Positions 1 through 7,085 of a DNA stretch of 19,294 nucleotides are shown one piece after another. Under the pieces are notes generated by a model that was given only the letters and a program-made list of their open reading frames with translations, was not told where the DNA came from and ran no database searches. Position 1 is the stretch's first letter, and every line of letters begins with the position of its first letter. This stretch comes from Planctomycetota bacterium (GTDB taxonomy: Bacteria; Planctomycetota; Phycisphaerae; Sedimentisphaerales; Anaerohalosphaeraceae). Where the stretch lies: NCBI GenBank assembly GCA_021160785.1, contig JAGHBX010000140.1, positions 1 to 19,294 on the forward strand. The letters run 5' to 3'. Position numbers and translations under genes: made by a program.

Positions 1-1110
1 GCAGACCTTTTGGCGGAGTTGCCGGTTGCCGAAAGCAAGGAGGTTCTGGAGCACATCGCTCAGGATCATGCCCGGCAGATCAAGGATTTGATGACGTATT
101 CGGAGGATTCGGCCGGCGGCATTATGGACCCGGTGGTGGTGAGCGTCTCGGAGGACGCCACGGTCGGCGAGGCGATCAACGAGATCCGGTCGGCGGAAAT
201 CGACGAGGATTTTTTCAGCGTGTTTGTGGTTAATCGGCGCGGCGAGTTTCTGGGGGATGTTCGTATCCGGCATCTTATATCCCGTCCGGAAAGTACTACG
301 ATTAAACAATTTATAGATACCGATACGATTTACGTTATGGCGGATACGGACCAGGAAGAGGTCCGGAATATCTTCAAGAAGAACGACCTTATCGTAGTCC
401 CTGTTTTGGACGCCAAACATCGCCTTGTTGGCCGTATTACAGCCGACCGTGTCATTGAGGTCGCCGAAGAGGAAGCGGTCGAGGATATGTATGCGATGGC
501 TGGTACGGATGCTGCTGAGTTGGAGAGTTTTTCGATTCTTCATGCGGCTCGCATTCGGATGACGTGGCTTTTACCGTGCCTCGGGGGGACGGCGATTACG
601 GCTGTTGTTGCGCTGCTTTTCAAGAACATCTTCATACAGGCGGATTTGCTCTATATCTTCATCACGGCGTTTGCGTTTGCTCCGATGATTGCGGCGATCA
701 GCGGCAATGCGGGATTGCAGACTTCGGCGGTTGTGGTTTGCGGTCTGGCGACGGGGGACCTTGCGGCGCTTCGCCTCGGTCAGGTGTTTGCCCGGGAGGT
801 CCGGGTGGCGCTTATTGTGGCGCTCAGTTGCGGACTGATCGGAGGTGTGATCTGTGCGGTGCTGCCGGGTTTGATTTCCGTGGGGGGTATTGAACCGTAT
901 CAGCATATTCGCATTGTTCTGGCGTTTGCCACGGCGATGTTTTCTGCGATTATGGTTTCTACAACGCTTGGCTTGTCACTTCCGTTTCTGTTTAGAAAGG
1001 TCGGGATCGACCCTGCGATAAGCTCCGGGCCGCTGGTGACCACAGTCAATGACGCGATCAGCGTAGCGATTTACCTGACGTTGACGTTTTCGCTGATGCT
1101 GATCCGTTAG
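1..1110 (+). CDS. mgtE: Magnesium transporter MgtE, 3' part (5' end outside window)
   Basis: This is the C-terminal 369 codons of an MgtE-family Mg2+ channel of the inner membrane. The frame is open from base 1, so the gene starts upstream; roughly the first 80 residues of the N domain are missing compared with the usual length of about 450. Visible parts are the end of the helical N domain, a CBS-domain pair (about residues 35-155), a connecting helix, and five membrane helices (about 185-369). The family signature GNAGLQT is at 235-241. The last helix carries DPAISSGPLVTT and then an Asp at about 351, the region that forms the Mg2+ site in characterised MgtE proteins. In those proteins the CBS domains sense cytosolic Mg2+ and gate the pore. 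The family call is firm. A 14-bp palindrome directly follows the stop codon. Confidence 0.95.
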   Translation, partial: ADLLAELPVAESKEVLEHIAQDHARQIKDLMTYSEDSAGGIMDPVVVSVSEDATVGEAINEIRSAEIDEDFFSVFVVNRRGEFLGDVRIRHLISRPESTTIKQFIDTDTIYVMADTDQEEVRNIFKKNDLIVVPVLDAKHRLVGRITADRVIEVAEEEAVEDMYAMAGTDAAELESFSILHAARIRMTWLLPCLGGTAITAVVALLFKNIFIQADLLYIFITAFAFAPMIAAISGNAGLQTSAVVVCGLATGDLAALRLGQVFAREVRVALIVALSCGLIGGVICAVLPGLISVGGIEPYQHIRIVLAFATAMFSAIMVSTTLGLSLPFLFRKVGIDPAISSGPLVTTVNDAISVAIYLTLTFSLMLIR

Positions 1111-1113
1111 TCG

Positions 1114-1127
1114 ATCCGCCGGCGGAT
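1114..1127. repeat. 14-bp perfect palindrome just after mgtE
   Basis: ATCCGCC is followed immediately by its reverse complement GGCGGAT, four bases after the mgtE stop. As RNA it could form a short hairpin with a CCGG loop, but no T-tract follows. It is therefore at best a weak or Rho-assisted 3' end. The rest of 1111-1392 holds no gene; it contains the pilT promoter and two GGGG...GCCC motifs. Confidence 0.4.
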
Positions 1128-1237
1128 ATTCGGGCTGTCTGCAGGTTAATCAAGGCCCTCAAGTCGCCTATTTTGACGGCACGGTCCGATATGTCAAAAA
1201 AAACGGGGCAATTGGGGTAATATGCCCAACATCTGAG

Positions 1238-1267
1238 TTGACAAAAGCCGATTGAATGGGGTATAAT
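1238..1267 (+). promoter_or_regulatory. Sigma70-type promoter of the pilT operon
   Basis: A perfect -35 box TTGACA (1238-1243) and a perfect -10 box TATAAT (1262-1267) are separated by 18 bp. Transcription should start near 1274, giving a leader of about 120 nt before pilT at 1393. The -10 box sits inside GGGGTATAATGCCC (1258-1271). A near copy, GGGGTAATATGCCC (1214-1227), lies 44 bp upstream and could be a second -10-like element or half of a regulatory direct repeat. Two full consensus hexamers make this one of the clearest sites in the window. Confidence 0.85.
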
Positions 1268-1392
1268 GCCCTTTTGGGTAAAATAATTCCGCGTTGATAC
1301 TCATGCGGTCATCGATATGTCTTTTTAGGGTGGGGCAATTGCCGCCAACCGTTTATATTATTTATAAGTGCTTGTGAGTAAAGGAGCCGGAA

Positions 1393-2526
1393 ATGTCCAA
1401 GGGCCAGCCGTTGAATCGCCATACCAGCACGGGTAAGATACCGGAAGTTGAGAAGTGGTTTCGGGCAGCCATCAAGGCGCAGGCGAGCGACTTGCATCTT
1501 AAGGTGGGTATGCCGCCTAAGATGCGTATCCACAGTAAGTTGAAGAACACGACGGGCGAGGTCTTGACCGAGGCGCGGGCCGAGGAACTCATTTTTGAGT
1601 TGATGAGCCCGGCACAAAAAGAGTTCTTTCTTGACAATGGTGCGCTGGATTTTGCGTACCAGGTAGGCAAGATGGACCGTTTCCGTATAAACGCTTTCCG
1701 TCAGCGAGGTTGTATCAGCCTTGCGGCACGGCATATCAGCGGCGATATTCCGCCGTTCGAATCTCTGCACGTGCCACCGGTGGTTGAGAAGATTGCCGAA
1801 TATCACGATGGTATGATTCTTGTTACCGGGCCTACCGGCTGCGGCAAGAGCACGACGATTGCGTCGATGATCGATCATGTCAACAGGACGCGTGCGTGCC
1901 ACATTGTTACCATTGAGGACCCAATTGAATTTCTGCATGTGGACAACAAGGCGATCGTTTCGCAGAGGGAAATCGGCATCGACGTTCCGAACTACGACGA
2001 TGCCCTGCGGTCTCTGATGCGTCAAGACCCGGATGTTGTGCTGGTGGGTGAGATGCGCGACAACGAGACGCTGACGGCGGCAATGCGGGCGGCGGAGACA
2101 GGACACCTTGTGTTCGGGACGCTTCACGCCAACAACGCCTCGCAGACGATTCAGCGTATTCTCGACCTGTTTCCGCAGGAGGAGCGTGATCTTGCCAGAC
2201 AGACGTTTGCGTTGACGATTCGTGCGGTGATAAGTCAGCAGTTGCTGCCGGGGATCAAGCCGGAGGCGAAGCGTATTCCTGCGATAGAGATTTTGATTCG
2301 GACGCCTATCATAAGGAAACTGATTTCCGAAGGGCGTGAAGGTGATATACCTTCGGCGATCCGGGCGGGTTCGAGTGAGGGTATGCAGGATTTTACGGAC
2401 AGCCTGCAGAAGCTGGTTATGGAGGAGTGGATCGATTTGAAAGTTGGGCTGGAGTACGCTCCGAATGTGGAAGAGCTGAAGATGGCGTTGAAAGGAATCA
2501 GAACGTCCACGAGCGGCATACTGTAG
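1393..2526 (+). CDS. pilT: Type IV pilus retraction ATPase PilT
   Basis: A 377-residue PilT/GspE-superfamily ATPase that powers pilus retraction at the inner-membrane base of type IV pili. All hallmarks are intact: Walker A GPTGCGKST (146-154), the Asp box IEDPIEF (174-180), Walker B ending in the catalytic Glu (DPDVVLVGE, 212-220), the His box TGHLVFGTLHANN (236-248) and the PilT-specific AIRAGSSEGMQ (322-332) needed for retraction in studied PilT proteins. The length is slightly above the usual 345-370. AAGGAG at 1381-1386 lies 6 nt before the ATG and fixes the start. It is the first gene behind a consensus promoter, 36 nt ahead of a divergent GspE-like gene. No pilin or PilC gene is visible here, so the rest of the machine must lie elsewhere. 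Confidence 0.95.
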   Translation: MSKGQPLNRHTSTGKIPEVEKWFRAAIKAQASDLHLKVGMPPKMRIHSKLKNTTGEVLTEARAEELIFELMSPAQKEFFLDNGALDFAYQVGKMDRFRINAFRQRGCISLAARHISGDIPPFESLHVPPVVEKIAEYHDGMILVTGPTGCGKSTTIASMIDHVNRTRACHIVTIEDPIEFLHVDNKAIVSQREIGIDVPNYDDALRSLMRQDPDVVLVGEMRDNETLTAAMRAAETGHLVFGTLHANNASQTIQRILDLFPQEERDLARQTFALTIRAVISQQLLPGIKPEAKRIPAIEILIRTPIIRKLISEGREGDIPSAIRAGSSEGMQDFTDSLQKLVMEEWIDLKVGLEYAPNVEELKMALKGIRTSTSGIL

Positions 2527-2562
2527 CATGTTATTCTGATCAAAATATAGATGGAGCCTTCT

Positions 2563-4218
2563 ATGGCGAACATATTAGCAGCCGCCGCCGGATATGGCGG
2601 TTATATTTCCCCGGTCAAACTTATCGTCCTGATAGTTTTGTTTTTTGCGTGGATACCGCTGGTCAACTGGGTCTACCGCGATACCAAGGCGGTCAAGACG
2701 AATACTCAGTCCTGGACCCTGATCATGTCATCGACGGGCGCCGGCGCGCTGTTGATATGGCTGCTGGCGCCGCTGTTTTTGATCGGTCTGTTGATTTACA
2801 TTATTGCGGTGGGTGCGGCGGCAACGGCTTATATCGTGCATCGGAACGCTCGAGTGGCGGATTTTGAGAAGGTGTTGACGTCGGAACACATCAAGAGCAT
2901 TTTTGTCAACGAATCCAAGAAGATGGACAAGGCCAGCCGTGGCTTTTCGCTGATTACCGCCAACGGTAACGATGTCCCCCTGCCGGAGCCCAAGAGCCCG
3001 GAAGCGTTCGGTTTTCAGACGACGTGCGAGATAGTGGAAGATGCGTTGTGGCGGCGGGCAAGCGATATCGTGTTCAGGCCTACGGCGGAGGATTACAGTG
3101 TGATGTATTTCGTGGACGGGCTTGCAACCAAGCAGGATCCCCGGTCCCGTGAAGAGATGGAGTACTTCATTAGCTATCTCAAACAGATGGGCGACATGGA
3201 CATCAATGAGAAGAGGAAGCCTCAGAAAGGCAAATTCAAAGCGGTGCGAGACGACGAGCGTGTTGGCTGGGAGATATTGACCGCCGGTTCGACGGCGGGC
3301 GAACAACTCAAGCTGACCCGGACTCAGGAGTACAACCTGATGAAGGTGGATGAGGTTGGGTTCACGGCGAGCCAGGTCGAGGCGATCTCCGGTCTGCGTG
3401 ATCTGCCGAAGGGTCTTTTTATCATTTCGGGTCCGAAGAAGAGCGGGATCACGTCAAGTATGTATGCTCTGCTTCGCAATCACGATCCTTTCATGAACAA
3501 TATCAATACGTTGGAGAAGGAACCCGCCGCGGAGCTGCAGAACATTACGCAGCACACGTTTTCACTGAGCGACACGGGGACGACAACGTATGCGCGCAAG
3601 CTGCAGACGATTCTGCGGATGGGACCTGACATCATGGGCGTAGAGGATTGCTCCGACAAGGGTTGTGCGCCGCTGGCGACGGCGGGGGCGAAAGACGACA
3701 GGGTGATGTATGTGACGCTGGAAGCCACCAGCGCCATGCAGGCGCTGGGCAAGTGGCTCAATATGGTTTCGGACAAGAATCTGGTAGCCAATACGCTTGT
3801 CGGCATCAGCAATCAGCGGCTTGTTCGCGTGCTGTGCGACGAATGTAAACAGGCTTATCAGCCGAACCAGGAACTGTTCAAGAAATTCAATATACCGGCG
3901 GGTAAGATCAAAGTGCTCTATCGCCCCGGCGAGATCGAGTACGACAAGCACGGCAAGCCGATCGTATGCGAAAAATGTCAGGGCACGGGCTTTTACGGGC
4001 GCACGGCTATCTTCGAGACGGTGGTCCTGGACGACGAGCTTAAGGAAGTGATTCGCCAGGCCCAATCGCTGCAGGAGATTTCATCGCGGTTCAGGCGTGC
4101 GGGCATGCTGTATCTGCAGGAGGAATCGATCAAGAAGGTGGCGAAAGGGATTACGTCCATTAATGAAGTGATCAGGATGTTCTCATCAAAGACTAAACCT
4201 CGGAAAAAGCGTAGTTGA
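2563..4218 (+). CDS. Membrane-anchored GspE/PilB-like protein with degenerate ATPase motifs
   Basis: A 551-residue GspE/PilB (T2SSE) paralogue. The N-terminus has a hydrophobic segment at 18-37 and a long one at 51-93 (two or three membrane passes) in place of the usual MshEN domain. Next come the T2SSE N-subdomain (ASDIVFRP at 166-173, MDINEKRKPQKGKF at about 212-225) and the core. The catalytic motifs are broken: Walker A reads GPKKSGIT (290-297), with Ile replacing the Lys; the Walker B Glu position is Asp in PDIMGVED (355-362); the His-box LHTN is LEAT (386-389). The PilB-type zinc motif is intact (CDEC 425-428, CEKC 469-472), as is GRTAIFE after it. I infer a non-hydrolysing structural or regulatory subunit. 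ATG 2563 is preferred because GGAG at 2553-2556 is spaced 6 nt from it; ATG 2551 has no such site. Confidence 0.85.
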   Translation: MANILAAAAGYGGYISPVKLIVLIVLFFAWIPLVNWVYRDTKAVKTNTQSWTLIMSSTGAGALLIWLLAPLFLIGLLIYIIAVGAAATAYIVHRNARVADFEKVLTSEHIKSIFVNESKKMDKASRGFSLITANGNDVPLPEPKSPEAFGFQTTCEIVEDALWRRASDIVFRPTAEDYSVMYFVDGLATKQDPRSREEMEYFISYLKQMGDMDINEKRKPQKGKFKAVRDDERVGWEILTAGSTAGEQLKLTRTQEYNLMKVDEVGFTASQVEAISGLRDLPKGLFIISGPKKSGITSSMYALLRNHDPFMNNINTLEKEPAAELQNITQHTFSLSDTGTTTYARKLQTILRMGPDIMGVEDCSDKGCAPLATAGAKDDRVMYVTLEATSAMQALGKWLNMVSDKNLVANTLVGISNQRLVRVLCDECKQAYQPNQELFKKFNIPAGKIKVLYRPGEIEYDKHGKPIVCEKCQGTGFYGRTAIFETVVLDDELKEVIRQAQSLQEISSRFRRAGMLYLQEESIKKVAKGITSINEVIRMFSSKTKPRKKRS

Positions 4219-4230
4219 CCGGGAGGTAAC

Positions 4231-5418
4231 ATGGTTGCAATAATATTGATTTTGATTATTACTATTTTGTCGGTGGCGCATTTCTATTTGAAGAGCGGCG
4301 CGTTGGTTTCTTTTGCGACGTTTGCCGCGGCTGTGTTCGGCGTGATCGTGGCTTTTACTTACTACGAGCCGCTGACGAACATGTTGCTTTCGCGGGGTTA
4401 CGGCGGTCAGTGGGCGTTGGCGGGAATTTATGTGCTGCTTTTTGTTTTTACTTTTGCGATCATTCGCACGGCGGCGGACTTTATGTTCGGTCAGGATGTC
4501 GACTTGGGCAATGTGATAACCAAGATAACAGCAATAGTGTGCGGCTTATTGACGGGTCTGATTATCTCGGGTGTGGTTCTTGTTGCCCTTGCGCTGGCGC
4601 CGACCTCGCCCAAGTTGCCTTATGCGAGACTGGGCGACGGCGACAGCGCTGTTACGATTGCGAAAATGCGTTCACCAGGCAAGCCTCTGATTCGGGCCGA
4701 CGGTATTGTGGCGGGGCTGTTTGGCTGGATAAGCAAGGGCAGCCTCAGTTCGAAAAAGAGTTTTGCGGTTTACCATGATGATTTTCTTAATCAGGTTCAC
4801 CTGAACAACTATATGGCGAGGAAAAAGGTTTATACAGTTGCGGGAAACCGGGCGGTTCGTGTTCCGAAGAAAGGTGTGCGAAAGCTCGACAGCGACAATG
4901 ACAACCTTACGGTGGTTCGCATGGAAGTCAAGAATGCGGACATCAAGAGCGGCGGCGCCCGGGGCGCCGACGGTGACGTTGCCTTTATGTTGGGACAGGT
5001 AAGATTGATTTGCAAGCCAAAGAATCAGACAGATACTCGCGGCTCGGGTGTTGCGGTTTATCCCGAAGGTCGAATAGTGAGCCGTCGCAGAGCGGACAAG
5101 GACGCGGAGAAGAAAGATTTAACGGGGGCCTTGAGCGGCAGGGTGCTTGAGAAACGCTCGCTTGGCGAAATCATCAAGCTGGAGAGAGATGACTTTAAGA
5201 TTGGCGGCAAGAGCGCGGGCGCACGTGTCGACCTTGCATTCAAGGTGCCGTCAGATAAGGAAGCGGTTTTGCTGGAGTTCAAGCAGAACGTTGCGGTTGA
5301 AGTTCCGTCGTCGTCGCTGGCGAGCGAAGAGGCCGAACAGTTGCTGAACTCCTCCGGCGGGAAACCGGCGGCGGGCGGCAGTCGGACAGTTACCGGTCCG
5401 GGGGATCCGAACACATAG
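4231..5418 (+). CDS. CvpA-like membrane protein with long C-terminal domain
   Basis: A 395-residue protein with four predicted membrane helices at the N-terminus (about 1-20, 23-43, 61-83 and 97-123). Their spacing and the polar turn with RTAADFMFG resemble the CvpA/colicin V production family (PF02674). The remaining 270 residues are soluble, basic and Gly/Ser/Lys-rich, with a strand-rich stretch at about 225-355 and a disordered tail ending in PGDPNT. I recognise no domain there. GGGAGGT at 4221-4227 precedes the ATG by 3 nt. The gene lies 12 nt after the GspE-like gene and is very probably the last member of the pilT operon. The CvpA assignment rests on topology and local sequence feel, so a generic planctomycete membrane protein is the alternative. 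Either way, the context suggests an envelope role tied to PilT and the GspE-like protein. Confidence 0.6.
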   Translation: MVAIILILIITILSVAHFYLKSGALVSFATFAAAVFGVIVAFTYYEPLTNMLLSRGYGGQWALAGIYVLLFVFTFAIIRTAADFMFGQDVDLGNVITKITAIVCGLLTGLIISGVVLVALALAPTSPKLPYARLGDGDSAVTIAKMRSPGKPLIRADGIVAGLFGWISKGSLSSKKSFAVYHDDFLNQVHLNNYMARKKVYTVAGNRAVRVPKKGVRKLDSDNDNLTVVRMEVKNADIKSGGARGADGDVAFMLGQVRLICKPKNQTDTRGSGVAVYPEGRIVSRRRADKDAEKKDLTGALSGRVLEKRSLGEIIKLERDDFKIGGKSAGARVDLAFKVPSDKEAVLLEFKQNVAVEVPSSSLASEEAEQLLNSSGGKPAAGGSRTVTGPGDPNT

Positions 5419-5473
5419 TCTGCTCGAATCAGGGTGTGGTTAAGGTCGCGGGGGTGTGCAAAGGCACAGGTTG

Positions 5474-5500
5474 CTGCAGCAAAGGAAAGGCTTGTTGCAG
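5474..5500. terminator. Candidate hairpin between converging genes
   Basis: CTGCAGCAA (5474-5482) pairs with TTGTTGCAG (5492-5500), eight Watson-Crick pairs and one G-U, around a 9-nt loop. It lies between the stop of the CvpA-like gene (+) and that of the 49-residue gene (-), as a shared terminator would. No T-tract follows on either strand, so intrinsic termination is uncertain. Confidence 0.35.
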
Positions 5501-5501
5501 G

Positions 5502-5651
5502 TCAGGCGCACAGGGCGATATTTTCCAGGTCCAACTCCATCAGGTGCTCAAGGTAGGTGTCCAGATCTTCCACGGGAAACTGCGCCAGAAACTCCGGCTT
5601 TGCTCCCTTGTTGATTTCCATGATGCAGTCGATTATTTCCCTTTTGCTCAT
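5502..5651 (-). CDS. Small acidic protein, 49 residues, unknown function
   Basis: A short minus-strand gene starting MSKREIIDCIMEINKGAKPE and ending LDLENIALCA. It is rich in Glu, Asp, Leu and Ile and looks largely alpha-helical. The central FLAQF...DLDTYLEHL (about 21-37) has the heptad-like pattern of a helical hairpin. GGAG (minus strand, over 5658-5661) sits 6 nt before the ATG, which together with the low-complexity-free sequence argues for a real gene. Two Cys are present, at 9 and 48. It is convergent with the CvpA-like gene and divergent from the radical SAM operon, about 370 bp away. I do not recognise the family. Options are a small regulatory or adaptor protein or, more speculatively, a substrate of the neighbouring radical SAM enzyme; no leader/core organisation is evident. 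Confidence 0.65.
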   Translation of the reverse strand: MSKREIIDCIMEINKGAKPEFLAQFPVEDLDTYLEHLMELDLENIALCA

Positions 5652-6019
5652 GACTCGCTCCGTTAGTGTCCAATAACAATGCCATCCGATTAAATTCGAT
5701 ATCGGGTCGGAAGCGTTTTTTCTTGAATGCCAAGGCGCAAAGCAGGCTATTGGGCGCCGTGTCGAAGTATACCATATAAAGGGCCGGGCAGTGGCGAGGC
5801 TACACTATATAGGCTGGCGCCGCACAAGTGTGCCGTCGGCGTCGTAAGAGTCCAATAATATCAGTAGTACCAGTTTGACGGGGTGTCGGAGGGGCGTGGA
5901 TTTTTTTGGAAAAATTTTTATTTTTTTTAGAAAGACCGCATGAAGAGGCAACAGGTCGTTAATATGGTATGCAAACACGGCCGATATAATATCGACTCGC
6001 GTCGCAGCGGGCGGAACGG
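5652..6019. other. Intergenic region upstream of the radical SAM operon
   Basis: About 370 bp without a convincing gene. It holds the divergent upstream regions of the 49-residue gene (-) and the radical SAM operon (+), an A/T-rich block at 5899-5930 containing AAAAATTTTT (5910-5919), and two related palindromes: CGATATCG (5697-5704) and CGATAT-A-ATATCG (5982-5994). The A/T block could be an UP-like or bent-DNA element for the promoter near 5985. I found no convincing minus-strand promoter for the small gene. Confidence 0.4.
5985..5990 (+). promoter_or_regulatory. -10 box (TATAAT) for the radical SAM operon, inside a palindrome
   Basis: A perfect TATAAT lies 30 bp before the first start codon and is centred in the 13-bp palindrome CGATAT-A-ATATCG (5982-5994). 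No good -35 hexamer stands 16-18 bp upstream; the region reads atatgg. The promoter may therefore need an activator or the upstream A/T-rich block. The palindrome overlapping the -10 box is a plausible repressor site, for example for the TetR-family protein at the end of the same operon. Confidence 0.4.
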
Positions 6020-7069
6020 ATGATTCCATGCAATCGAACGGAAACCATGACTGAACTCTCGGATAATATTTACAACGAAACGCTGCGTCAGGATGAGGCG
6101 AAGTTGAAGCTGTGGCGTTATGCGGGTCTGATGCTGACTTACCAGTGCCCGGCGGCGTGCGAGTTCTGTTACTACAATTGCGGTCCGGACAAATCGGGAC
6201 TGATGTCGCCGGAGACGGCGCTTGCGGCATGGGAGTCGTTAGGGCGATTGGGCGGAAAGAATGCGAGAGTTCACATCACGGGCGGGGAGCCGTTTGTGTT
6301 TTTTGATCAGATGGTTGAGATCCTCACCGAAGCCCGGAAGGCGGGGCTGCCGGGTCCGGAGACGATAGAGACCAATGGATTCTGGGCGGGAGATGAAACG
6401 ATTGTTCGCGATCGGCTGCATGCTCTCGACGAGGTGGGGATGGATCGATTGAAAATAAGCTGGGACCCGTTCCATGCCGAGTTTGTCGATGTCGAGCGGG
6501 TCAGAACATTGGCCCGGACGGCGAGGGAGGTGTTGGGTAATGATCGCGTTCTTGTTCGGTGGGAGAATTACTTACAGGAGCCTGTTATATCTCGGAGCGT
6601 CTCCGGGGCCGAGCGTGCGGAGGCGTACAGGCGTGCGGTGAAGGATTTTCCGTGTCGATTCACGGGCAGGGCGTCGGGCTATCTGGCGGGACTTGTCGCC
6701 GACAAACCGGTGGAATCGTTTGCCGGGGAAAACTGCAAGTCGGCGTTTCTGTCGGCCAAAGGGGTCCATATCGATCCGTATGGGAATGTGTTCAGCGGAC
6801 TTTGCAGCGGTATTGTGGTCGGTAGAATACCGGAGGTTTCGCTGGAGGAGGTATGGAAGCGTTTTTCACCGCGACAAAGTGGTATTATTGAAGTTCTTTT
6901 TACGGAAGGGCCTTTCGGACTTTTGTCCGATGCGCAGGAGGCAGGGTATGAAAGGCAGGAGTTTTATGCGAGCAAATGCCATCTTTGTACGTGCCTGCGG
7001 CAGTTTTTCTTTGACAATCGAGTTTACAAAACCATAATTGGACCATGCGAATGTTATTCGCTGCAGTAA
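6020..7069 (+). CDS. Radical SAM enzyme with SPASM-like Cys-rich C-terminus
   Basis: A 349-residue radical S-adenosylmethionine enzyme. The cluster motif CPAACEFC gives C43, C47 and C50 (CxxxCxxC), which bind the [4Fe-4S] cluster that cleaves SAM. GGEP at 88-91 is the SAM-amino contact. The C-terminal third carries seven more Cys: C239, C262 in GNVFSGLCSG, CHLCTC at 320-325, and C343/C345 in GPCECY. This resembles the SPASM/twitch layout that binds auxiliary iron-sulfur clusters in peptide- and protein-modifying enzymes. The substrate is unknown. The start at 6020 has only weak GGA elements upstream; ATG 6047 is an equally plausible start, 9 residues shorter. The gene leads a four-gene operon, with 16 nt to the kinase gene. 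The radical SAM call is certain and the SPASM label is an inference. Confidence 0.88.
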   Translation: MIPCNRTETMTELSDNIYNETLRQDEAKLKLWRYAGLMLTYQCPAACEFCYYNCGPDKSGLMSPETALAAWESLGRLGGKNARVHITGGEPFVFFDQMVEILTEARKAGLPGPETIETNGFWAGDETIVRDRLHALDEVGMDRLKISWDPFHAEFVDVERVRTLARTAREVLGNDRVLVRWENYLQEPVISRSVSGAERAEAYRRAVKDFPCRFTGRASGYLAGLVADKPVESFAGENCKSAFLSAKGVHIDPYGNVFSGLCSGIVVGRIPEVSLEEVWKRFSPRQSGIIEVLFTEGPFGLLSDAQEAGYERQEFYASKCHLCTCLRQFFFDNRVYKTIIGPCECYSLQ

Positions 7070-7085
7070 GAAGGTCCGCGGAGAG

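Noticed and set aside
1171..1199. TTTTGAC...GTCAAAA inverted repeat followed by A's
   Set aside because: It resembles a terminator only for a minus-strand transcript, the T-tract is on the wrong side of the stem, and no minus-strand gene lies there.
1309..2529. Long minus-strand open frame (406 codons) opposite pilT
   Set aside because: Arg/His/Leu-rich translation with no motifs; a shadow of the strongly conserved pilT coding sequence in GC-biased DNA.
2728..3306. Minus-strand open frame (192 codons) opposite the GspE-like gene
   Set aside because: No motifs; antisense to a plus-strand frame with a clear T2SSE fold.
3440..3460. Possibility that the Walker A change reflects a frameshift or pseudogene
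   Set aside because: The frame is continuous through 551 codons and downstream motifs (zinc CxxC pairs, GRTAIFE) are intact, so the substitutions are point changes in a maintained gene.
5658..5800. TATACT on the minus strand (5766-5771) as promoter of the 49-residue gene
   Set aside because: No -35-like hexamer occurs at 16-18 bp, and the leader would exceed 100 nt; support is too weak to annotate.
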